Shown: positions 33,927 to 46,756, counted from the stretch's first letter. The stretch is DNA of 64,000 nucleotides from Methanolobus psychrotolerans (GCF_002243045.1 NZ_MBKP01000021.1:1-64000); one strand, 5' to 3'. Notes: generated from the sequence alone by a model not told the origin. A program made the numbers and translations.

Positions 33927-35195
33927 TTACTTCTGTTTGACACTAATGCACATGCCGGCAGCAATGGTCATACCCATATCACGGATAGCGAACCTACCGA
34001 GCTGTGGGATTTCCTTTACTGGTTCGATTACCATTGGCCTTGTTGGTCTTATGGTTACGATTGCTGCATCTCCAGCCTTTATGAAGGTTGGGTTCTCTTC
34101 TTTTGTCTGGCCTGTCTTTGGATCAAGCTTCTTGTCAATGGACATGAGGGTACATGCAGTCTGGGTTGTGTGGCAGTGGAATACAGGTGTGTATCCGACT
34201 GTGATGGCGGATGGGTGCTGCAGTACTACAATCTGTCCAGTGAACTCTTCTGCTACCGATGGTGGTTTGTCAGATGGGCCACAGACATCTCCTCTGCGGA
34301 CATCGTTCTTTCCTACACCACGTACGTTCCATCCAATGTTGTCACCAGGGACTGCCTGAAGGATTTCTTCATGGTGCATTTCGATTGACTTTACTTCGCC
34401 GCTAACGCCGCTTGGGTTAAAGGTTACACTCTGACCCTTCTTCATGACGCCTGTCTCAACCCTGCCTACTGGTACAGTTCCGATACCTGAGATGGTATAT
34501 GCATCCTGTACAGGGATCCTGAGTGGAAGTGTATCTGGTTTATCTGGCTGGACAAGGAGGTTGAGTGCTTCAAGAATAGATGGGCCTGTGTACCATGGTG
34601 TGTTCTTGCTTGGTCCCTTCATGTTGTCGCCCTCAAATGCTGAGGTTGGGATGAATGGGATTTCTGCTGCCTTGAATCCTACCATGCCAAGGAGCTGGCT
34701 TACATCTTTCTTAACCTGATTGTATCTCTCTTCGCTGTAATTTGTTGCATCCATCTTGTTTACAGCAATGATGAGCTGGTTGATACCAAGAGTTCTTGAA
34801 AGGAATACGTGTTCCTTTGTCTGGTCCATTACCCCATCAGGTGCAGCGACGACAAGGATAGCTGCGTCAGCCTGGGATGCACCTGTGATCATGTTCTTAA
34901 CGAAGTCACGGTGACCGGGACAGTCCACAACTGTAAAGTAGAACTTGTCGGTGTCGAATCTTCTGTGGGCGATATCGATGGTGATACCCCTTTCACGCTC
35001 TTCCTTGAGTGAGTCCATGACCCATGCGAATGCGAAAGATTCCTTACCTTTCTCTTTTGCCTCTGCTTTGTATTTTTCGATCATGTGAGCAGGTACTGCT
35101 CCTGTGTCGAACATCAATCTTCCGACAAGGGTTGACTTGCCGTGGTCAATGTGACCGATAACTGCCAAGTTCATGTGTGGTTTGTCAGCTGCCAT
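33927..35195 (-). CDS. tuf: Translation elongation factor EF-1alpha
   Basis: 422 residues. It brings aminoacyl-tRNA to the ribosome with GTP. G1 GHIDHGKST, the G2 threonine in [10 protein letters not shown]3 DCPGHRDF and G4 NKMD are intact, and the two beta-barrel domains follow. Typical archaeal length. It lies 117 bp after fusA, with an AT-rich gap that could hold an internal promoter. Confidence 0.98.
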   Translation of the reverse strand: MAADKPHMNLAVIGHIDHGKSTLVGRLMFDTGAVPAHMIEKYKAEAKEKGKESFAFAWVMDSLKEERERGITIDIAHRRFDTDKFYFTVVDCPGHRDFVKNMITGASQADAAILVVAAPDGVMDQTKEHVFLSRTLGINQLIIAVNKMDATNYSEERYNQVKKDVSQLLGMVGFKAAEIPFIPTSAFEGDNMKGPSKNTPWYTGPSILEALNLLVQPDKPDTLPLRIPVQDAYTISGIGTVPVGRVETGVMKKGQSVTFNPSGVSGEVKSIEMHHEEILQAVPGDNIGWNVRGVGKNDVRRGDVCGPSDKPPSVAEEFTGQIVVLQHPSAITVGYTPVFHCHTTQTACTLMSIDKKLDPKTGQTKEENPTFIKAGDAAIVTIRPTRPMVIEPVKEIPQLGRFAIRDMGMTIAAGMCISVKQK

Positions 35196-35312
35196 TTTAA
35201 TTACTCCTTATATAATGCTAATCTCAATATGATTTGACCTAATAGTTGTTTTTACGTTTAAACCTTTCTGACGAAAATAGGTATTTTGTAGCTTTAAGCT
35301 ACAAAACACTAT

Positions 35313-37505
35313 TTACATGCTGAGGAAATCGGATGCCTGTGGAAGTTCCTTCTTCAGTCCCTTCCTTTCTCTGATAGAGCATACAACTTCGCTTGTCATA
35401 TTGGTTGGAAGTGTATCAAAGCCTGCAAATTCAGTGCTCCACATTGCGCGGCCTTCTGTAGCAGACCTGATATCTCCTGCAAATCCGAACAATTCGGATA
35501 CCGGTGCCTTGGATTCGATGATGGTCATGTCACCTTCAGCCGTCATGTTGATGATGATTCCCCGGCGACCCTGAATCTCTTTTGTCGCGCCTCCCATCTG
35601 ATCCTGTGGAACCTGGATGAATACTTTCTGGTATGGTTCCAGAAGTGTGTCATCTGCCATGAGCATTGCTGCCTGGATACCCTGCCTTGATGCAGGTATT
35701 ACCTGTGCTGGTCCTCTGTGGACAGCATCCTCATGTAATTTTGCATCCATGAGCTTTACCTTGACACCCATGCATGGTTCTCTTGAAAGAGGTCCTGCCT
35801 TCATTACCTCTTCGAATCCCTCAAGGATAAGTTCCATGGTTTCGTTAAGGTGCTGGATACCTTTTGTCATATCGATGTATATATTGCTCTCGAAAATGTC
35901 AACAATACCTTTTGCTTCATCTTTGTCCAGTCCGGCTTCCATGAGCTTTTCCCTGCGTTCAATTTCAGGCATTCTCATTGAGATTTCGCCGTTTCTGATC
36001 AGGTCTCTGACACTTTGCTCAAGAGGCTGGACTTCAACATAGAACCTGTTGTGTCTGTTTGGGGACTTACCTTCAACAGGTCCTGCCTTGCCGCGGATGG
36101 TCTCACGGTAAACTACAAGAGGTGGTGTGGTTGTGATCTCTACACCCTTGTCACGTTGGATCCTGTGAGCAATGACCTCAAGGTGAAGTTCGCCCATACC
36201 TGCCATAAGGTGTTCACCAGTCTCTTCATCGAGTGTAATACACAGTGTGGGGTCTTCCTTTGCTACCTGTCTGAGAACCTCTACAAGTTTTGGAAGGTCT
36301 TTCATGTGTTTTGCCTCGACAGCTACTGTTACAACAGGCTCACTGCCGTGTTTTATGCTCTCAAATGGTGCCATTCCGTCAAGTGTAGTTACAGTTGAAC
36401 CTACCATAGCATCTTTAATACCAGTGACTGCTGCGATGTTACCTGCAGGGATTCTCTCCACTTCGATCCTCTCAGGACCCATGAAGATACCTACCTGCTG
36501 GATCCTGTTCTTCTTTGAAGCACCACTTACATATACTTCCATACCACGGGTAAGCGCTCCGCTGAATAACCTTCCGGTTGCAACTTCTCCTGCATGTGGG
36601 TCCATTGAAATATCAGTTACCATGAATGCAAGATGTCCCTCATCGTCTGCCTCTGCCATTGACTTTGCGATCTCTGACGTCTTGTCACCGTGCCAGATGA
36701 CAGATACCCTGTCACTCTGAGCTTCAATGGGGCTTGGGAGGTACTTGATTACCATGTCGTTCACAGCTTCATGAAGAGGGCACTTTTCTGCAAGTGACTT
36801 CATATCGCCTTCACGGCAGTAATTATATACCTCGCCAAAGGTTACTCCGGTCTTCTTCATCATTGGTACACTGATGGCCCAGTTGTACAAAGCTGAACCG
36901 AATGCGACCGTACCGTTTGCGGCATCGACTCTCCATCCTGCTTTATAGCGTTCCTCATTCATACCTTTGATGAGCTTGTTTACGTGATCGATGAGCTTTC
37001 CAAGCCTTATCTGCATCTCTTGTGCATCGACTTGCAGCTCATTGATAAGACGGTCTACCTTGTTGATGAACAGAACCGGTTTGACATGTTCCTTCAGTGC
37101 CTGCCTGAGAACGGTCTCAGTCTGTGGCATGGTGCCTTCTACTGCGTCAATAACTACTACTGCTCCGTCAACTGCGCGCATTGCACGTGTAACGTCGCCA
37201 CCAAAGTCTACGTGGCCAGGTGTGTCAATGAGGTTTATGAGGTAGCTTAAGCCTTCATATTCGTGCACCATTGAAACGTTTGATGCATCGATAGTAATAC
37301 CTCTTGCCTGTTCTTCCTCGTCAGAGTCCATAAAAAGCTGGCGACCTGCAAGTTCCTTTGAGATCATGCCTGCGCCAGCAAGAAGGTTGTCTGACAATGT
37401 AGTTTTTCCGTGATCGATGTGTGCCACAATGCCTATGTTACGGATCATCTTTGGATCATTCATGAGCTCTGTGACCTGCTCGACCATCTTCTTCCTTCTA
37501 CCCAT
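35313..37505 (-). CDS. fusA: Translation elongation factor EF-2
   Basis: 730 residues. GTPase that drives translocation. G1 [10 protein letters not shown]2 [10 protein letters not shown]3 [10 protein letters not shown]4 NKVDRL. The diphthamide histidine lies in [15 protein letters not shown]. All five domains are present with no insert. It follows rpsG by 42 bp. Confidence 0.98.
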   Translation of the reverse strand: MGRRKKMVEQVTELMNDPKMIRNIGIVAHIDHGKTTLSDNLLAGAGMISKELAGRQLFMDSDEEEQARGITIDASNVSMVHEYEGLSYLINLIDTPGHVDFGGDVTRAMRAVDGAVVVIDAVEGTMPQTETVLRQALKEHVKPVLFINKVDRLINELQVDAQEMQIRLGKLIDHVNKLIKGMNEERYKAGWRVDAANGTVAFGSALYNWAISVPMMKKTGVTFGEVYNYCREGDMKSLAEKCPLHEAVNDMVIKYLPSPIEAQSDRVSVIWHGDKTSEIAKSMAEADDEGHLAFMVTDISMDPHAGEVATGRLFSGALTRGMEVYVSGASKKNRIQQVGIFMGPERIEVERIPAGNIAAVTGIKDAMVGSTVTTLDGMAPFESIKHGSEPVVTVAVEAKHMKDLPKLVEVLRQVAKEDPTLCITLDEETGEHLMAGMGELHLEVIAHRIQRDKGVEITTTPPLVVYRETIRGKAGPVEGKSPNRHNRFYVEVQPLEQSVRDLIRNGEISMRMPEIERREKLMEAGLDKDEAKGIVDIFESNIYIDMTKGIQHLNETMELILEGFEEVMKAGPLSREPCMGVKVKLMDAKLHEDAVHRGPAQVIPASRQGIQAAMLMADDTLLEPYQKVFIQVPQDQMGGATKEIQGRRGIIINMTAEGDMTIIESKAPVSELFGFAGDIRSATEGRAMWSTEFAGFDTLPTNMTSEVVCSIRERKGLKKELPQASDFLSM

Positions 37506-37547
37506 ATTAATTACCTTATCCTGATTAACTAAATAATAGGCACAGTG

Positions 37548-38108
37548 TTAACGTGCTGCCTTTGCGACTCTTTCCTTTGCATCCTTCCTGTTGATGGAGA
37601 AGCATTTTGCATCGCGGTTTGAAGCTGCAATAATTTCTGCAGCAAGGCAATCTGCTGCACTTCTCTTGGATTTGAACGCAGCCTTGTTTGCACCCATTGT
37701 GATGAATCTGAGTGCGCTGTCGACACGTCTTTGTGGAGCAGTATCTACTGCTTTTGGTACGGATATTCCGCCGTACTTTAGTCTGACCACTTCTTCCCTT
37801 GGGCCTGCGTAAGAGATAGCTTCTACAAGTACCTGCACAGGGTTCTTCTTGGTCTTTGTGTTGATGATATCTAAAGCTTCAGAAACAACTCTCATAGCGT
37901 TCTGTTTCTTGCCTGTGTTATTTTTTGTACGCATCAGGTTGTTGACAAGACGCTCAACTATACAGACATCTGATTTGTTGAACTGTTGTTTTGCATGCTT
38001 TCCGTTTGTGTGTGGGATGATTACCGGGTCAAGGTTAACATACCTTTTAAGTCCCTGATCTGTGACCTCTACTTCTGTGAGATCCCATTTACCATATAGC
38101 TTGTACAT
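37548..38108 (-). CDS. rpsG: Ribosomal protein uS7
   Basis: 186 residues, typical for archaea. [36 protein letters not shown] and [19 protein letters not shown] are the conserved S7 segments that bind 16S rRNA in the head domain. It follows rpsL by 6 bp. Confidence 0.97.
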   Translation of the reverse strand: MYKLYGKWDLTEVEVTDQGLKRYVNLDPVIIPHTNGKHAKQQFNKSDVCIVERLVNNLMRTKNNTGKKQNAMRVVSEALDIINTKTKKNPVQVLVEAISYAGPREEVVRLKYGGISVPKAVDTAPQRRVDSALRFITMGANKAAFKSKRSAADCLAAEIIAASNRDAKCFSINRKDAKERVAKAAR

Positions 38109-38114
38109 CTGAAT

Positions 38115-38543
38115 TTATCTCCTAGGTTTCTCTTTTCGGCCAATGACCATCTCTCTTAAAGATACATTGTTTACAGCGATGACCTTGAAACGTACTCCGG
38201 GAATGTCACCCATTGCACCACCCATGCGGCCACCTATTCTTTCGACTGTAACTTCGTCGTGCTCGTCAATAAAGTTGATAGCACCGTCACCAGGGCAGAA
38301 TGCTGACACCTGACGTCCGTTCTTGATCAACTGTATTCTGACACATTTCCGGATCGCTGAGTTTGGCTGCTTAGCCTCTACTCCTACTTTCTCAAGCACA
38401 ATACCTCTTCCCTGAGGTGCACCACCAAGTGGATCTGCCTTTACGTCAAGTCCAAGTGTGCGCCTGTTATAGCGGGAGTCTTTCCACCTAGCATCCTTTC
38501 GCATGCTTTTAAGTGTGTGAGCTGCATATTTCCCATTTGGCAT
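38115..38543 (-). CDS. rpsL: Ribosomal protein uS12
   Basis: 142 residues. Decoding-centre protein; [19 protein letters not shown] carries the PNSA loop that touches A1492-A1493, and the C-terminus ends RKEKPRR. Archaeal length with N-terminal extension. It follows nusA by 50 bp. Confidence 0.97.
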   Translation of the reverse strand: MPNGKYAAHTLKSMRKDARWKDSRYNRRTLGLDVKADPLGGAPQGRGIVLEKVGVEAKQPNSAIRKCVRIQLIKNGRQVSAFCPGDGAINFIDEHDEVTVERIGGRMGGAMGDIPGVRFKVIAVNNVSLREMVIGRKEKPRR

Positions 38544-38593
38544 ATTATATCCTCCAATTTATGTCTTTGATGAGTATGATATTATTAGAATAA

Positions 38594-39028
38594 TCACTGC
38601 AGTATGACATCATCAATATCATGATGTCTCTTTGCGACAAGCTTGACTTTTTCAATATTTTTTCCATTACGTCCAATGGCAAGACCTTTGTCCTTATTAG
38701 ATACTTCTACATAAGCCAATCGCTTATCATTTCTGCTTGTGATGTTCACTGATTTGACAGGTACCGGACTGAATGCGTTCTTTATAAAAACAACTGGTTC
38801 GTCCGAGTATTCAACAAGATCAATCTGTTTATCCACTGTTTTCTTCATACGATTGATGTGGTCTCCTTTCTTTCCTATAGCAGCGCCCATGTCGCCTGCC
38901 TTTATCACATATATTATTCTGCCGTCATCGACTATACAATCTTTGACCGTGGCACCTGTAAGTTTTTCAAATAATGCGATATATCGGATACCTTCAGTGG
39001 ATAATTTGATCTCGCCCAAATATCGCAA
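38594..39028 (-). CDS. nusA: NusA-like transcription factor with KH domains
   Basis: 144 residues. Two KH domains with GxxG loops (AIGKKGDHINRM and AIGRNGKNIEKV), without the N-terminal or S1 domain of bacterial NusA, as in all archaea. It likely binds nascent RNA and aids termination or antitermination. It lies between rpl30e and rpsL as usual. Confidence 0.95.
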   Translation of the reverse strand: MRYLGEIKLSTEGIRYIALFEKLTGATVKDCIVDDGRIIYVIKAGDMGAAIGKKGDHINRMKKTVDKQIDLVEYSDEPVVFIKNAFSPVPVKSVNITSRNDKRLAYVEVSNKDKGLAIGRNGKNIEKVKLVAKRHHDIDDVILQ

Positions 39029-39033
39029 CTCCT

Positions 39034-39321
39034 TTAAGCGGCAGCCAGGATGTCAGATTCTCCGCTGTCAATGATGGCCATTGCAGCAATAATGAATGGT
39101 TTTCCACAGGCTGGTCCAAGTTCTACTCCTGTGCCAGGGTAGTTGAGTATCGGTACGTTTGTGCTTTCGATCTTGGCTCTTACATCCGCAGGGCAATTTG
39201 CAGCGAGTACGACCATTTTTGCTTCATTGTTCATGGCAGCATCAATAGTCCTGTTAGATCCAATGATCACCTTTCCGGTTCTGATCACTTTGATCAGTGC
39301 TTTGTCAATGTTAATATCCAT
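39034..39321 (-). CDS. rpl30e: Ribosomal protein eL30 (L30e)
   Basis: 95 residues with the L7Ae/L30e RNA-binding fold: [37 protein letters not shown] and [21 protein letters not shown]. It lies 101 bp after rpoA2 and 5 bp before nusA, its normal archaeal position. Confidence 0.96.
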   Translation of the reverse strand: MDINIDKALIKVIRTGKVIIGSNRTIDAAMNNEAKMVVLAANCPADVRAKIESTNVPILNYPGTGVELGPACGKPFIIAAMAIIDSGESDILAAA

Positions 39322-39422
39322 TTATATCAACTCATTTATAACGTCAGTTTGAGAATTGTATTAATAAGTGATTCCGTATATCTACTTTCTGGTTGTTCTT
39401 TATATATCTTATAACGAAACGT

Positions 39423-40565
39423 TCATCTGGTAATTAGATGTACGTCTCCTGTTCCCAGTTTAATAGGTTGTCCTACAATGATGTTCTCGGTAACACCGTT
39501 GAGTTCGTCACGATCTCCGCGCATACCGGCATCAAGCAGGTGATTCACAGTAACTTCGAATGCTGCACGGGCAAATACACTGGCTTTCTCACCAGATATA
39601 CCATGCCTGCCGATCTGTTTTACTTCTCCGTCACAGCACATGATGTCAGATACAAGCATAATGTGCCTGATATCTACAGTAAGGCCCTGTTCTGAAAGTG
39701 TGCTGGTAGCTTCTGTAATGATAGCATTCCTTGCAGCTTCAACCCCAAACACATCGTATATTTCTCCAATGTTGTTGGTATAGGTCCTTGTGATATCAAC
39801 TCCTTCTATCTGAAGTACTTCCTTAAGCTGTGAACCTTCTGTATAAAGGGTATATTCGTCCCCGTCCTTTCTGATAACGACTCTCTTGATTCCTTCAATA
39901 CCTTTCAGGGTTATGAAGTGAATGTTTTTTGCAAGCTGGAGAAGTTCACGATAAGAGGGTGAGTTTGGGGTCACAATTACCTGATTTGCAATACTGCCTG
40001 ATACATTGACCATGACATCAAGTTCTTCACGAAGCTTGTCTGCAATATCATCGACTTTAAGCCCTCTCTGCATCAGTGTTTTCTCGTGGAGGTCAATGAT
40101 CAGATGCATGTTTGCAAGGTCAGTGGTGATGTCTGCAAGGTGTTCGATGTGAGTTGCTTCTATTTCCCATGCAAGCCTGCGTGCCTTGTCTCTGTCGTTT
40201 GCATATTCCTCTTCCAGTGCGATAGTCATCATTGGTGTACTTGGCTGTTTCCTTGCATCCACTATCTCGATGAGACGTGGTAGACCCAACGTAACGTTAA
40301 TTTCAGCGACACCAGCGTAGTGGAAGGTACGCATGGTCATCTGGGTGCCAGGTTCACCAATGGATTGTGCTGAAACAACACCTACTGCTTCACAGGGCTC
40401 TACGCATGCATATGCATAGCTGTTCCTGACACGATCGATAATATCTTCCAGCTCTTTCTTTGTAACGCCTACCTTCATAACATCGTCTTTCAGTGTTTTC
40501 ATGATGTTCTTAGGCAGATCAAGCTGAGAGATCATTGAATCAATAGTAGCTTCACTGATCGTCAT
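39423..40565 (-). CDS. rpoA2: RNA polymerase subunit A'' (Rpo1C)
   Basis: 380 residues, the C-terminal third of the largest subunit. [27 protein letters not shown] is the start of the trigger loop. The protein ends [16 protein letters not shown]. It lies one base after rpoA1, the normal split of archaeal polymerases. No intein is present. Confidence 0.97.
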   Translation of the reverse strand: MTISEATIDSMISQLDLPKNIMKTLKDDVMKVGVTKKELEDIIDRVRNSYAYACVEPCEAVGVVSAQSIGEPGTQMTMRTFHYAGVAEINVTLGLPRLIEIVDARKQPSTPMMTIALEEEYANDRDKARRLAWEIEATHIEHLADITTDLANMHLIIDLHEKTLMQRGLKVDDIADKLREELDVMVNVSGSIANQVIVTPNSPSYRELLQLAKNIHFITLKGIEGIKRVVIRKDGDEYTLYTEGSQLKEVLQIEGVDITRTYTNNIGEIYDVFGVEAARNAIITEATSTLSEQGLTVDIRHIMLVSDIMCCDGEVKQIGRHGISGEKASVFARAAFEVTVNHLLDAGMRGDRDELNGVTENIIVGQPIKLGTGDVHLITR

Positions 40566-43208
40566 TTAGTTCACCTCCTTACCAGTGACCATTCGGACAA
40601 TCCTGTGTATTGCCTCAGGTTTGCTGTAGTCGCTCTTTGTTGAGTCAATACCATCCTCTCCGTACTTGAACTGGACGACAACACCACGAGTTTCACGTAC
40701 AGATCCGTCATATTGGACCTCAAGATCCTGCAAAGCGTTTACAAGTCTTCTCTGCAGGTAACCTGATTGTGAAGTACGGACTGCAGTGTCCACAAGACCT
40801 TCACGACCACCAATTGCGTGGAAGAAATATTCCGTCGGATTCAATCCGCTCTTATAGCTTGCTTTTACGAATCCGTGGGCATCTGCACCAAGGTCACCCT
40901 TGTCAAAGTGTGGGAGTGTCCTTCCTGCATATCCTCTCCTTATCCTTTCACCACGAACAGCCTGTTGTCCGACACAAGCAGCCATCTGGGTAAGGTTAAG
41001 CATTGAACCTCTGGCACCAGACTTCGCCATTATAACCGCAGAGTTCTCAAGACCAAGCTGTTTACCTGCAATGTTACCGGTCTGGTCCCTGGCCTTACCG
41101 AGTTCCTGCATAATCTTCATTTCGATGGTTTCTTCAAGAGTACGTCCTGGCAATGCTTCCAGTTCTTTTGCCTCATAAGCTTCAATAAGGGTCTTGACTT
41201 TCTCTTCTGCATCATTAAGGAGATTATTGATCTGCATTTTTGCAGTTTTGGGTATGTCTTCATCACTGATACCGAAACTAAGTCCGGTCTTCATCACACC
41301 ACGGATGGCAAGCCTTGTAAAGTCGTCCACGAACTTTGCACCGGCCTCAGAACCAAATTCCTTCACGATCTTATCAAGGATCTTGCCCTTGAAAGCACCA
41401 ATGGCCTGTTCGTCAATGGTACCCTGTAACATCTCTCCGTCTTCAATGACGACGTATGCATTATATTCGCAGTCCTTTTTCTTACAGGTATCACATTTGA
41501 AGCATACCTGTGCAGGGAACTCAAGGTAAAGTCCTTTTGGAAGGATCTGACTGAAGATCTGCTTTCCGTTCCAGAGTGGCTCTCCATCTTCGGAGTAGCT
41601 GGAAGGTTCAGGAAGGACCCTTATATCTGATTTCCTGAGCAGTTCAAGAGCTGCATTCTTGGTGATTGCGTTCTCGTTCCTTGTTAGCAAGAACAATCCT
41701 GAGATGTGGTCATGTATACCACCAATGATAGGTCCTCCGAAACGAGGCGACAGGATGTTTTCCTGCACTTGCATGAGGATACTGGCTTCGGCCCTGGATT
41801 CTTCGGTCTGCAGAACGTGCATGTTCATTTCATCACCGTCAAAGTCAGCGTTATATGGCGGACATACTGCGGGATTCAGCCTGAATGTCTTGTCAGGCAG
41901 GACCTTGACCAAGTGAGCCATTATACTCATCTTGTGCAGAGACGGCTGCCTGTTGAACAGAACCACGTCTCCGTCCATAAGCTGCCTTTCAACTGTCCAG
42001 CCAAGCTCTATCTTTTCAGCGAGTTCTTCCTTGTTTATCTCAGATACTCTAATACGCCTTCCATCCTCACGTATGACATAGTTAGCACCGGGGTGTACTC
42101 CACTGCCGCGAAGCACATACATGCGGAGAAGCCCGATGTTTCTGGATGTTACTCTTTCGGGTATTGTCATCTGTGTGGCAATTGCGTAAGGTACTCCTAC
42201 CTCGTTGATGCTGAGGTTAGGGTCTGGAGATACAACCGTACGGGCTGAGAAGTTCACACGCTTACCGGACAGACTTCCTCTGAACCTTCCTTCCTTTCCC
42301 TTAAGACGTTGAGTGAGGGTCTTCAGTGGCCTCCCCGATCTGTGTCTTGCAGGTGGTACGCCTGAAACTTCATTATCAAAGAAAGTTGTGACATGGTACT
42401 GGAGCAGTTCCCACAGGTCTTCTATAATGAGTTGTGGAGCACCAGCATCCCTGTTCTCCTGGAATCTCTGGTTGATCCTGATGATATCTACAAGTTTGTG
42501 CGTCAGGTCATCTTCACTGCGCTGGCCGGATTCAAGGGTTATTGAAGGTCTTACAGTTACTGGTGGGACCGGGAGGACTGTAAGGATCATCCATTCAGGT
42601 CTTGCGCTAGAAGGGTCCATTCCAATGACTTTCACATCCTCATCAGGTATGTTCTCAAAGCGGTCTCGTATTTCAGTTGGTGTGAGCTTGTGTCCGTCCT
42701 CTACGTAATCGCTGGGCTTTTCGAACTTGATCTCAAGCTGCTCAGTTGAACAGTAAGGGCAGGTTTTTGACTTACGCGCTTCTTTAAAAACCTCATTGAT
42801 AATATCGTCTGGAAGATGTCCCATTTCCTTTGAAGTTTCCAATTGTGCAAGGAAATTCTTCTTCTTCTCGGAATCAAGGAGCAGTCTGCTGCAATTGCGG
42901 CAGATTGAACGTAAAGCTTTACGTATGGTCTTGTTAAAGCCTACATGTATGACGGGGGCAACAAGGTCTATATGTCCGAAGTGTCCCGGACACTCTCCTG
43001 CACGGCTTCCGCAGGTCTTACATTTCAGCCCGGGATCAATTACTCCCAGACGCAGGTCCATAAGACCCATATCAATAGGATAACCGTCGTCATCATAAGT
43101 ATCGGCGGTTATAATGGCGGTCACACTCATCTTCCTTACTTCGCGAGGAGAGAGCAGACCGAATTTAATGGCGCCGACCCTTTTTGGAATAGATGGAATA
43201 TCGTTCAT
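40566..43208 (-). CDS. rpoA1: RNA polymerase subunit A' (Rpo1N)
   Basis: 880 residues. Zinc motif CKTCGSRAGECPGHFGHI at the N-terminus, the catalytic PPYNADFDGDEMNMH with its three aspartates, and the bridge helix region HAIGGREGLVDTAVRTS close to the end. The insertion with CFKCDTCKKKDC is another cysteine set seen in archaea. Normal length, no intein. It follows rpoB1 by 14 bp. Confidence 0.98.
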   Translation of the reverse strand: MNDIPSIPKRVGAIKFGLLSPREVRKMSVTAIITADTYDDDGYPIDMGLMDLRLGVIDPGLKCKTCGSRAGECPGHFGHIDLVAPVIHVGFNKTIRKALRSICRNCSRLLLDSEKKKNFLAQLETSKEMGHLPDDIINEVFKEARKSKTCPYCSTEQLEIKFEKPSDYVEDGHKLTPTEIRDRFENIPDEDVKVIGMDPSSARPEWMILTVLPVPPVTVRPSITLESGQRSEDDLTHKLVDIIRINQRFQENRDAGAPQLIIEDLWELLQYHVTTFFDNEVSGVPPARHRSGRPLKTLTQRLKGKEGRFRGSLSGKRVNFSARTVVSPDPNLSINEVGVPYAIATQMTIPERVTSRNIGLLRMYVLRGSGVHPGANYVIREDGRRIRVSEINKEELAEKIELGWTVERQLMDGDVVLFNRQPSLHKMSIMAHLVKVLPDKTFRLNPAVCPPYNADFDGDEMNMHVLQTEESRAEASILMQVQENILSPRFGGPIIGGIHDHISGLFLLTRNENAITKNAALELLRKSDIRVLPEPSSYSEDGEPLWNGKQIFSQILPKGLYLEFPAQVCFKCDTCKKKDCEYNAYVVIEDGEMLQGTIDEQAIGAFKGKILDKIVKEFGSEAGAKFVDDFTRLAIRGVMKTGLSFGISDEDIPKTAKMQINNLLNDAEEKVKTLIEAYEAKELEALPGRTLEETIEMKIMQELGKARDQTGNIAGKQLGLENSAVIMAKSGARGSMLNLTQMAACVGQQAVRGERIRRGYAGRTLPHFDKGDLGADAHGFVKASYKSGLNPTEYFFHAIGGREGLVDTAVRTSQSGYLQRRLVNALQDLEVQYDGSVRETRGVVVQFKYGEDGIDSTKSDYSKPEAIHRIVRMVTGKEVN

Positions 43209-43222
43209 TTAAATATCACCCC

Positions 43223-45037
43223 TTATACAGCATCCTCAAGTTGTAGTCTTGGAGCCACACCAAGGGATTTGATTTCATCAAGCAGCAGTTTGAATGCGTA
43301 ACTCATGTCCACAGGGTGGATGTCAGTCTCAGCACCACAGTTCGCGCAGTACCTTATGTTTCTCTTCCTATCAAAAGTTGCAATCATTCCGCAGTGTCCG
43401 CAGACCAGTTCCGTTACCTTGTCTGATTCATCAAGCAATCTTTCTTTCAGGGTCATTGCAGCACCGTGTCCGATAAGCACATCACGCTCCATTTCTCCGA
43501 AACGCAGACCTCCTTCACGGGCACGACCTTCTGTTGGCTGTCTTGTAAGCACCTGTACCGGCCCGCGTGACCTGGCGTGTATCTTGGATGCTACCATGTG
43601 ATGCAGTTTCTGGTAAAGGATAACTCCGACAAACACGTCTGCCTGGATCTTCTTGCCGGTTACGCCGTCAGAGAACACTTCCTTGCCGGTATGTGCAAAT
43701 CCCTGAGCTTTCAATCCTGCACGCAGGTCATCTTCGTTCTCTCCGGAGAATGCAGTTGCATTGATCCTTCTTCCTTCCATCGATCCTACTTTGCCACCAA
43801 TCATCTCAAGCACGTGACCTACTGTCATACGTGAAGGGATGGCGTGTGGGTTGATCACAAGGTCAGGTACAAGTCCCATCTCTGTAAATGGCATGTCTGC
43901 AAAAGGTACTATAAGGCCGATAACTCCTTTCTGTCCGTGCCTTGATGCGAACTTATCACCAATTTCGGGGATTCTCTGGTCCCTTATCTTCACTTTTGCA
44001 AGACGTGTTCCGTTAATTGATTCGGTAAGAATTACAGTATCTACTACTCCTTTCTCATTGGAACGCATGGTAATTGCACTTTCCCTGCGCTGCTCAACAG
44101 TGATTCCAAAATCGGACTGTTCTTCAAGGAAACGTGGCGGACTGGTCTTTCCGATAAGTACATCATTCGGACCGACGATCGTCTCAGGATTCACAAGACC
44201 ATCAATATCAAGATTCGCATAGGATTCAGGACTGCGAGCGCCTCTGAACTCGGAGTCAGGTATTTCAAACTTGTCTTCCTGTCCGCCGGGGTAACGTCTC
44301 TCTTCCCCTTCGAATGTCCTGAGGAAATGACTTCTTCCAAGACCTCTTTCGATGGAACCTTTGTTAAAGACCAGAGCATCTTCAATATTGTGTCCTTCGT
44401 AGGACATGACAGCTACTACAAAGTTCTGTCCTGCCGGCCTGTCGTCAAAGTGGATCGACTCGCAGGTTTGTGTCCTGACCATTGCCTTTTGCGGGTAGTG
44501 TAAAACATGTGCACGGGTATCTGGCCTGAGCTTGATGTTAGATGTTGAAACACCTATACACTGCTTAACCATCGCTGCACCCATTGTGTTACGCGGGGAA
44601 GCATTGTGTTCAGGGTATGGTACCATTCCCGTACAGATACCTAACATAAGTCCCGGGTTGATTTCCATATGTGTGTGCTTGCCAGTGATGTGATCCCTGT
44701 AAAGCGCTATGAATGCATTCTCCTCTTCTTCGGAATCGAGGTACTCTATTTTTCCTGCCTTTGTCATTTCAGAGTAAGACATCTTGCCTTCTGCAAGCAG
44801 TCCCTCCTCTTCTACTGATACACGTGCTTCACCATTCGTCACAATTATTAGCGGTCTTCTTGCACGACCCATATCTGTGTTGATTAGTATTTCATGTATA
44901 TCTTCGTAATAAGTGACATTGACCTGATTTGAAATAATTCCTGACCTGCGTTGTTCCCTGACATTTTCAATCAGTTCTACCGGGTCTGTATGGGTTCCTA
45001 CGAGTTCTCCGTTAAGGAAAACTTTAGCTTCATTCAT
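43223..45037 (-). CDS. rpoB1: RNA polymerase subunit B' (Rpo2C)
   Basis: 604 residues from the ATG preceded by GGGAGGACTTCTCG. An ATG seven codons upstream is less likely. It holds the catalytic-side half of the beta-like subunit: [33 protein letters not shown] and the zinc site [10 protein letters not shown]...YCANCG. It overlaps the end of rpoB2 by 8 bp. Confidence 0.97.
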   Translation of the reverse strand: MNEAKVFLNGELVGTHTDPVELIENVREQRRSGIISNQVNVTYYEDIHEILINTDMGRARRPLIIVTNGEARVSVEEEGLLAEGKMSYSEMTKAGKIEYLDSEEEENAFIALYRDHITGKHTHMEINPGLMLGICTGMVPYPEHNASPRNTMGAAMVKQCIGVSTSNIKLRPDTRAHVLHYPQKAMVRTQTCESIHFDDRPAGQNFVVAVMSYEGHNIEDALVFNKGSIERGLGRSHFLRTFEGEERRYPGGQEDKFEIPDSEFRGARSPESYANLDIDGLVNPETIVGPNDVLIGKTSPPRFLEEQSDFGITVEQRRESAITMRSNEKGVVDTVILTESINGTRLAKVKIRDQRIPEIGDKFASRHGQKGVIGLIVPFADMPFTEMGLVPDLVINPHAIPSRMTVGHVLEMIGGKVGSMEGRRINATAFSGENEDDLRAGLKAQGFAHTGKEVFSDGVTGKKIQADVFVGVILYQKLHHMVASKIHARSRGPVQVLTRQPTEGRAREGGLRFGEMERDVLIGHGAAMTLKERLLDESDKVTELVCGHCGMIATFDRKRNIRYCANCGAETDIHPVDMSYAFKLLLDEIKSLGVAPRLQLEDAV

Positions 45038-46673
45038 CGAGAAGTCCTCCCATGTCATCTAATGAATCTGAATAGTTCGTGTATCCGATTGGTTCTGGTT
45101 TATCCTCGTCTGCTATGTGTCTCACTTCCAGATCTTCCATGAAATCATCAAGCTCTTCATCATACTCAGGAAGCGCTTTCAGGGATGAGTTAAGGACCAC
45201 CTTTACAACACCAAGGTCATAGAGGTTGCTCTTTATCTTTTTATCTTCTTCAGTGCCTGTTGAAAGCTCTACCATTTGCGCAAAGTTCTTCACAAGGCCA
45301 CAATTTGGACCTTCGGGGGTTTCCGAAGGACAAAGCCTGCCCCACTGTGTTGGGTGCAGGTCACGGGCCTCAAAGTGAGGTTGTGCCCTTGATAGAGGAG
45401 ATATTACACGTCTGAGGTGTGAGAGTGTTGAGATGTAGTCTGTCCTGTCCAGCAGTTGTGATACACCAGTCCTGCCTCCTACCCAGTTACCGGTTGCAAG
45501 GGGATGCTGTAGTCTGTCTGTCAGTACGTCTGCTCTTACAAGTGTGATGACATTGAGCTCGCGGTTTCTCATATTTGCTCTTTCAAGCTGATACTTTATG
45601 TCCCTTGAGAGTCTGTTAAATGCGACTCTGAACAGGTCTTCCATAAGGTCCCCAGTGAGTTTGAGTCTTTTGTTAGAGTAGTGGTCTTTATCATCCTGGT
45701 TACGTCTTCCAAGTGCAAGCTCGAAACAGGATTCTGCCATTCTTCCAAGGAAATTTGCCTTTGCAGCCCTGTCAGTAGGCTCGTTCCCAAGGTGTGGTAA
45801 AAGATATCTGTCAATAACGTAGTTGGCACGTTTTATCTGGTAGTCTCTTGCCTGTCCCGATGCAACCCTTGAACCTATCTTTTCCATAGCATCTTCGATG
45901 TTGTCAACCTCTGCCTCTTCGAGGTTTTCGAACATAAACTTCATAATCTCCGGATCAGTGGATACTGCCTTTACAAGCTCTTCATCAGTCTCAACACCAA
46001 GTGATCTCATGAGTGTTGTGAAATTGATACGTCCTGAAATGGAAGGGAAAGATACTTCCAGAAGGGATTTCCTGCCTCTTTCTACAACAACAAGGGCTCT
46101 GTATCCTCTTCTCTGTGAGAATACTTTGGACACTTCTATGGTGTCTCCATATCTTTCACCTAATTCCGTGAGTATCTTATTCGGTGCGAGGTCTTCCAGG
46201 GTCATGACCACACGCTCGGTTCCGTTTACAATGAAATATCCTCCCGGGTCAAGTGGATCTTCACCGAATTTGACCATCTCGTCCTCCGTAAGATCAATGA
46301 GGTTGCATATATTGGATTTGATCATCACCGGAAGCTGGCCTATCTTCGCTTCCTGTGGCTCCTTTTCCTCATCGTTTTCCACAACACTCATCTGCAGGTA
46401 TAGGGGTGCTGAATAGGAGAGGTTCCTGAGTCTTGCTTCGTTAGGATACAGGTTCTCAATAGCTCCGTCTGCTTCTTTTACAACCGGGTTCTCTACGCGG
46501 ATAGTACCTAGTTTTATGTATGTGTCTTCGAGGTCGGTTTCTATGATCTTCTGCTCATCGATGATCTTTTGCAGCCCTGTCTCCAAAAACTTATTATATG
46601 AATCGATGTGATGCTGTACGATCTTATCTTTCGTGAAAAACGAACGTGGGATCTGTCCTTTGGTTAACGCTAT
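45030..46673 (-). CDS. rpoB2: RNA polymerase subunit B'' (Rpo2N), apparent AUA start
   Basis: The N-terminal half of the beta-like subunit. The first ATG/GTG/TTG codon in frame is TTG at 46586, but the frame upstream encodes [20 protein letters not shown], the conserved N-terminus of archaeal Rpo2N. The codon where the family methionine would be is ATA at 46671-46673, and GAAGGTG lies 5 bases before it, ideal for a ribosome site. Thus the likely start is AUA (547 residues), unless there is a base-call error. The rest is normal, with [13 protein letters not shown] and [20 protein letters not shown] present. Confidence 0.88.
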   Translation of the reverse strand: MALTKGQIPRSFFTKDKIVQHHIDSYNKFLETGLQKIIDEQKIIETDLEDTYIKLGTIRVENPVVKEADGAIENLYPNEARLRNLSYSAPLYLQMSVVENDEEKEPQEAKIGQLPVMIKSNICNLIDLTEDEMVKFGEDPLDPGGYFIVNGTERVVMTLEDLAPNKILTELGERYGDTIEVSKVFSQRRGYRALVVVERGRKSLLEVSFPSISGRINFTTLMRSLGVETDEELVKAVSTDPEIMKFMFENLEEAEVDNIEDAMEKIGSRVASGQARDYQIKRANYVIDRYLLPHLGNEPTDRAAKANFLGRMAESCFELALGRRNQDDKDHYSNKRLKLTGDLMEDLFRVAFNRLSRDIKYQLERANMRNRELNVITLVRADVLTDRLQHPLATGNWVGGRTGVSQLLDRTDYISTLSHLRRVISPLSRAQPHFEARDLHPTQWGRLCPSETPEGPNCGLVKNFAQMVELSTGTEEDKKIKSNLYDLGVVKVVLNSSLKALPEYDEELDDFMEDLEVRHIADEDKPEPIGYTNYSDSLDDMGGLLDE

Positions 46674-46756
46674 GATAGCACCTTCTTTGTGTGATTGTGA
46701 TTTATATTATTGTAAAAAAGCCATGCAATATGGATTATAATATGAAATTCGCTTCT

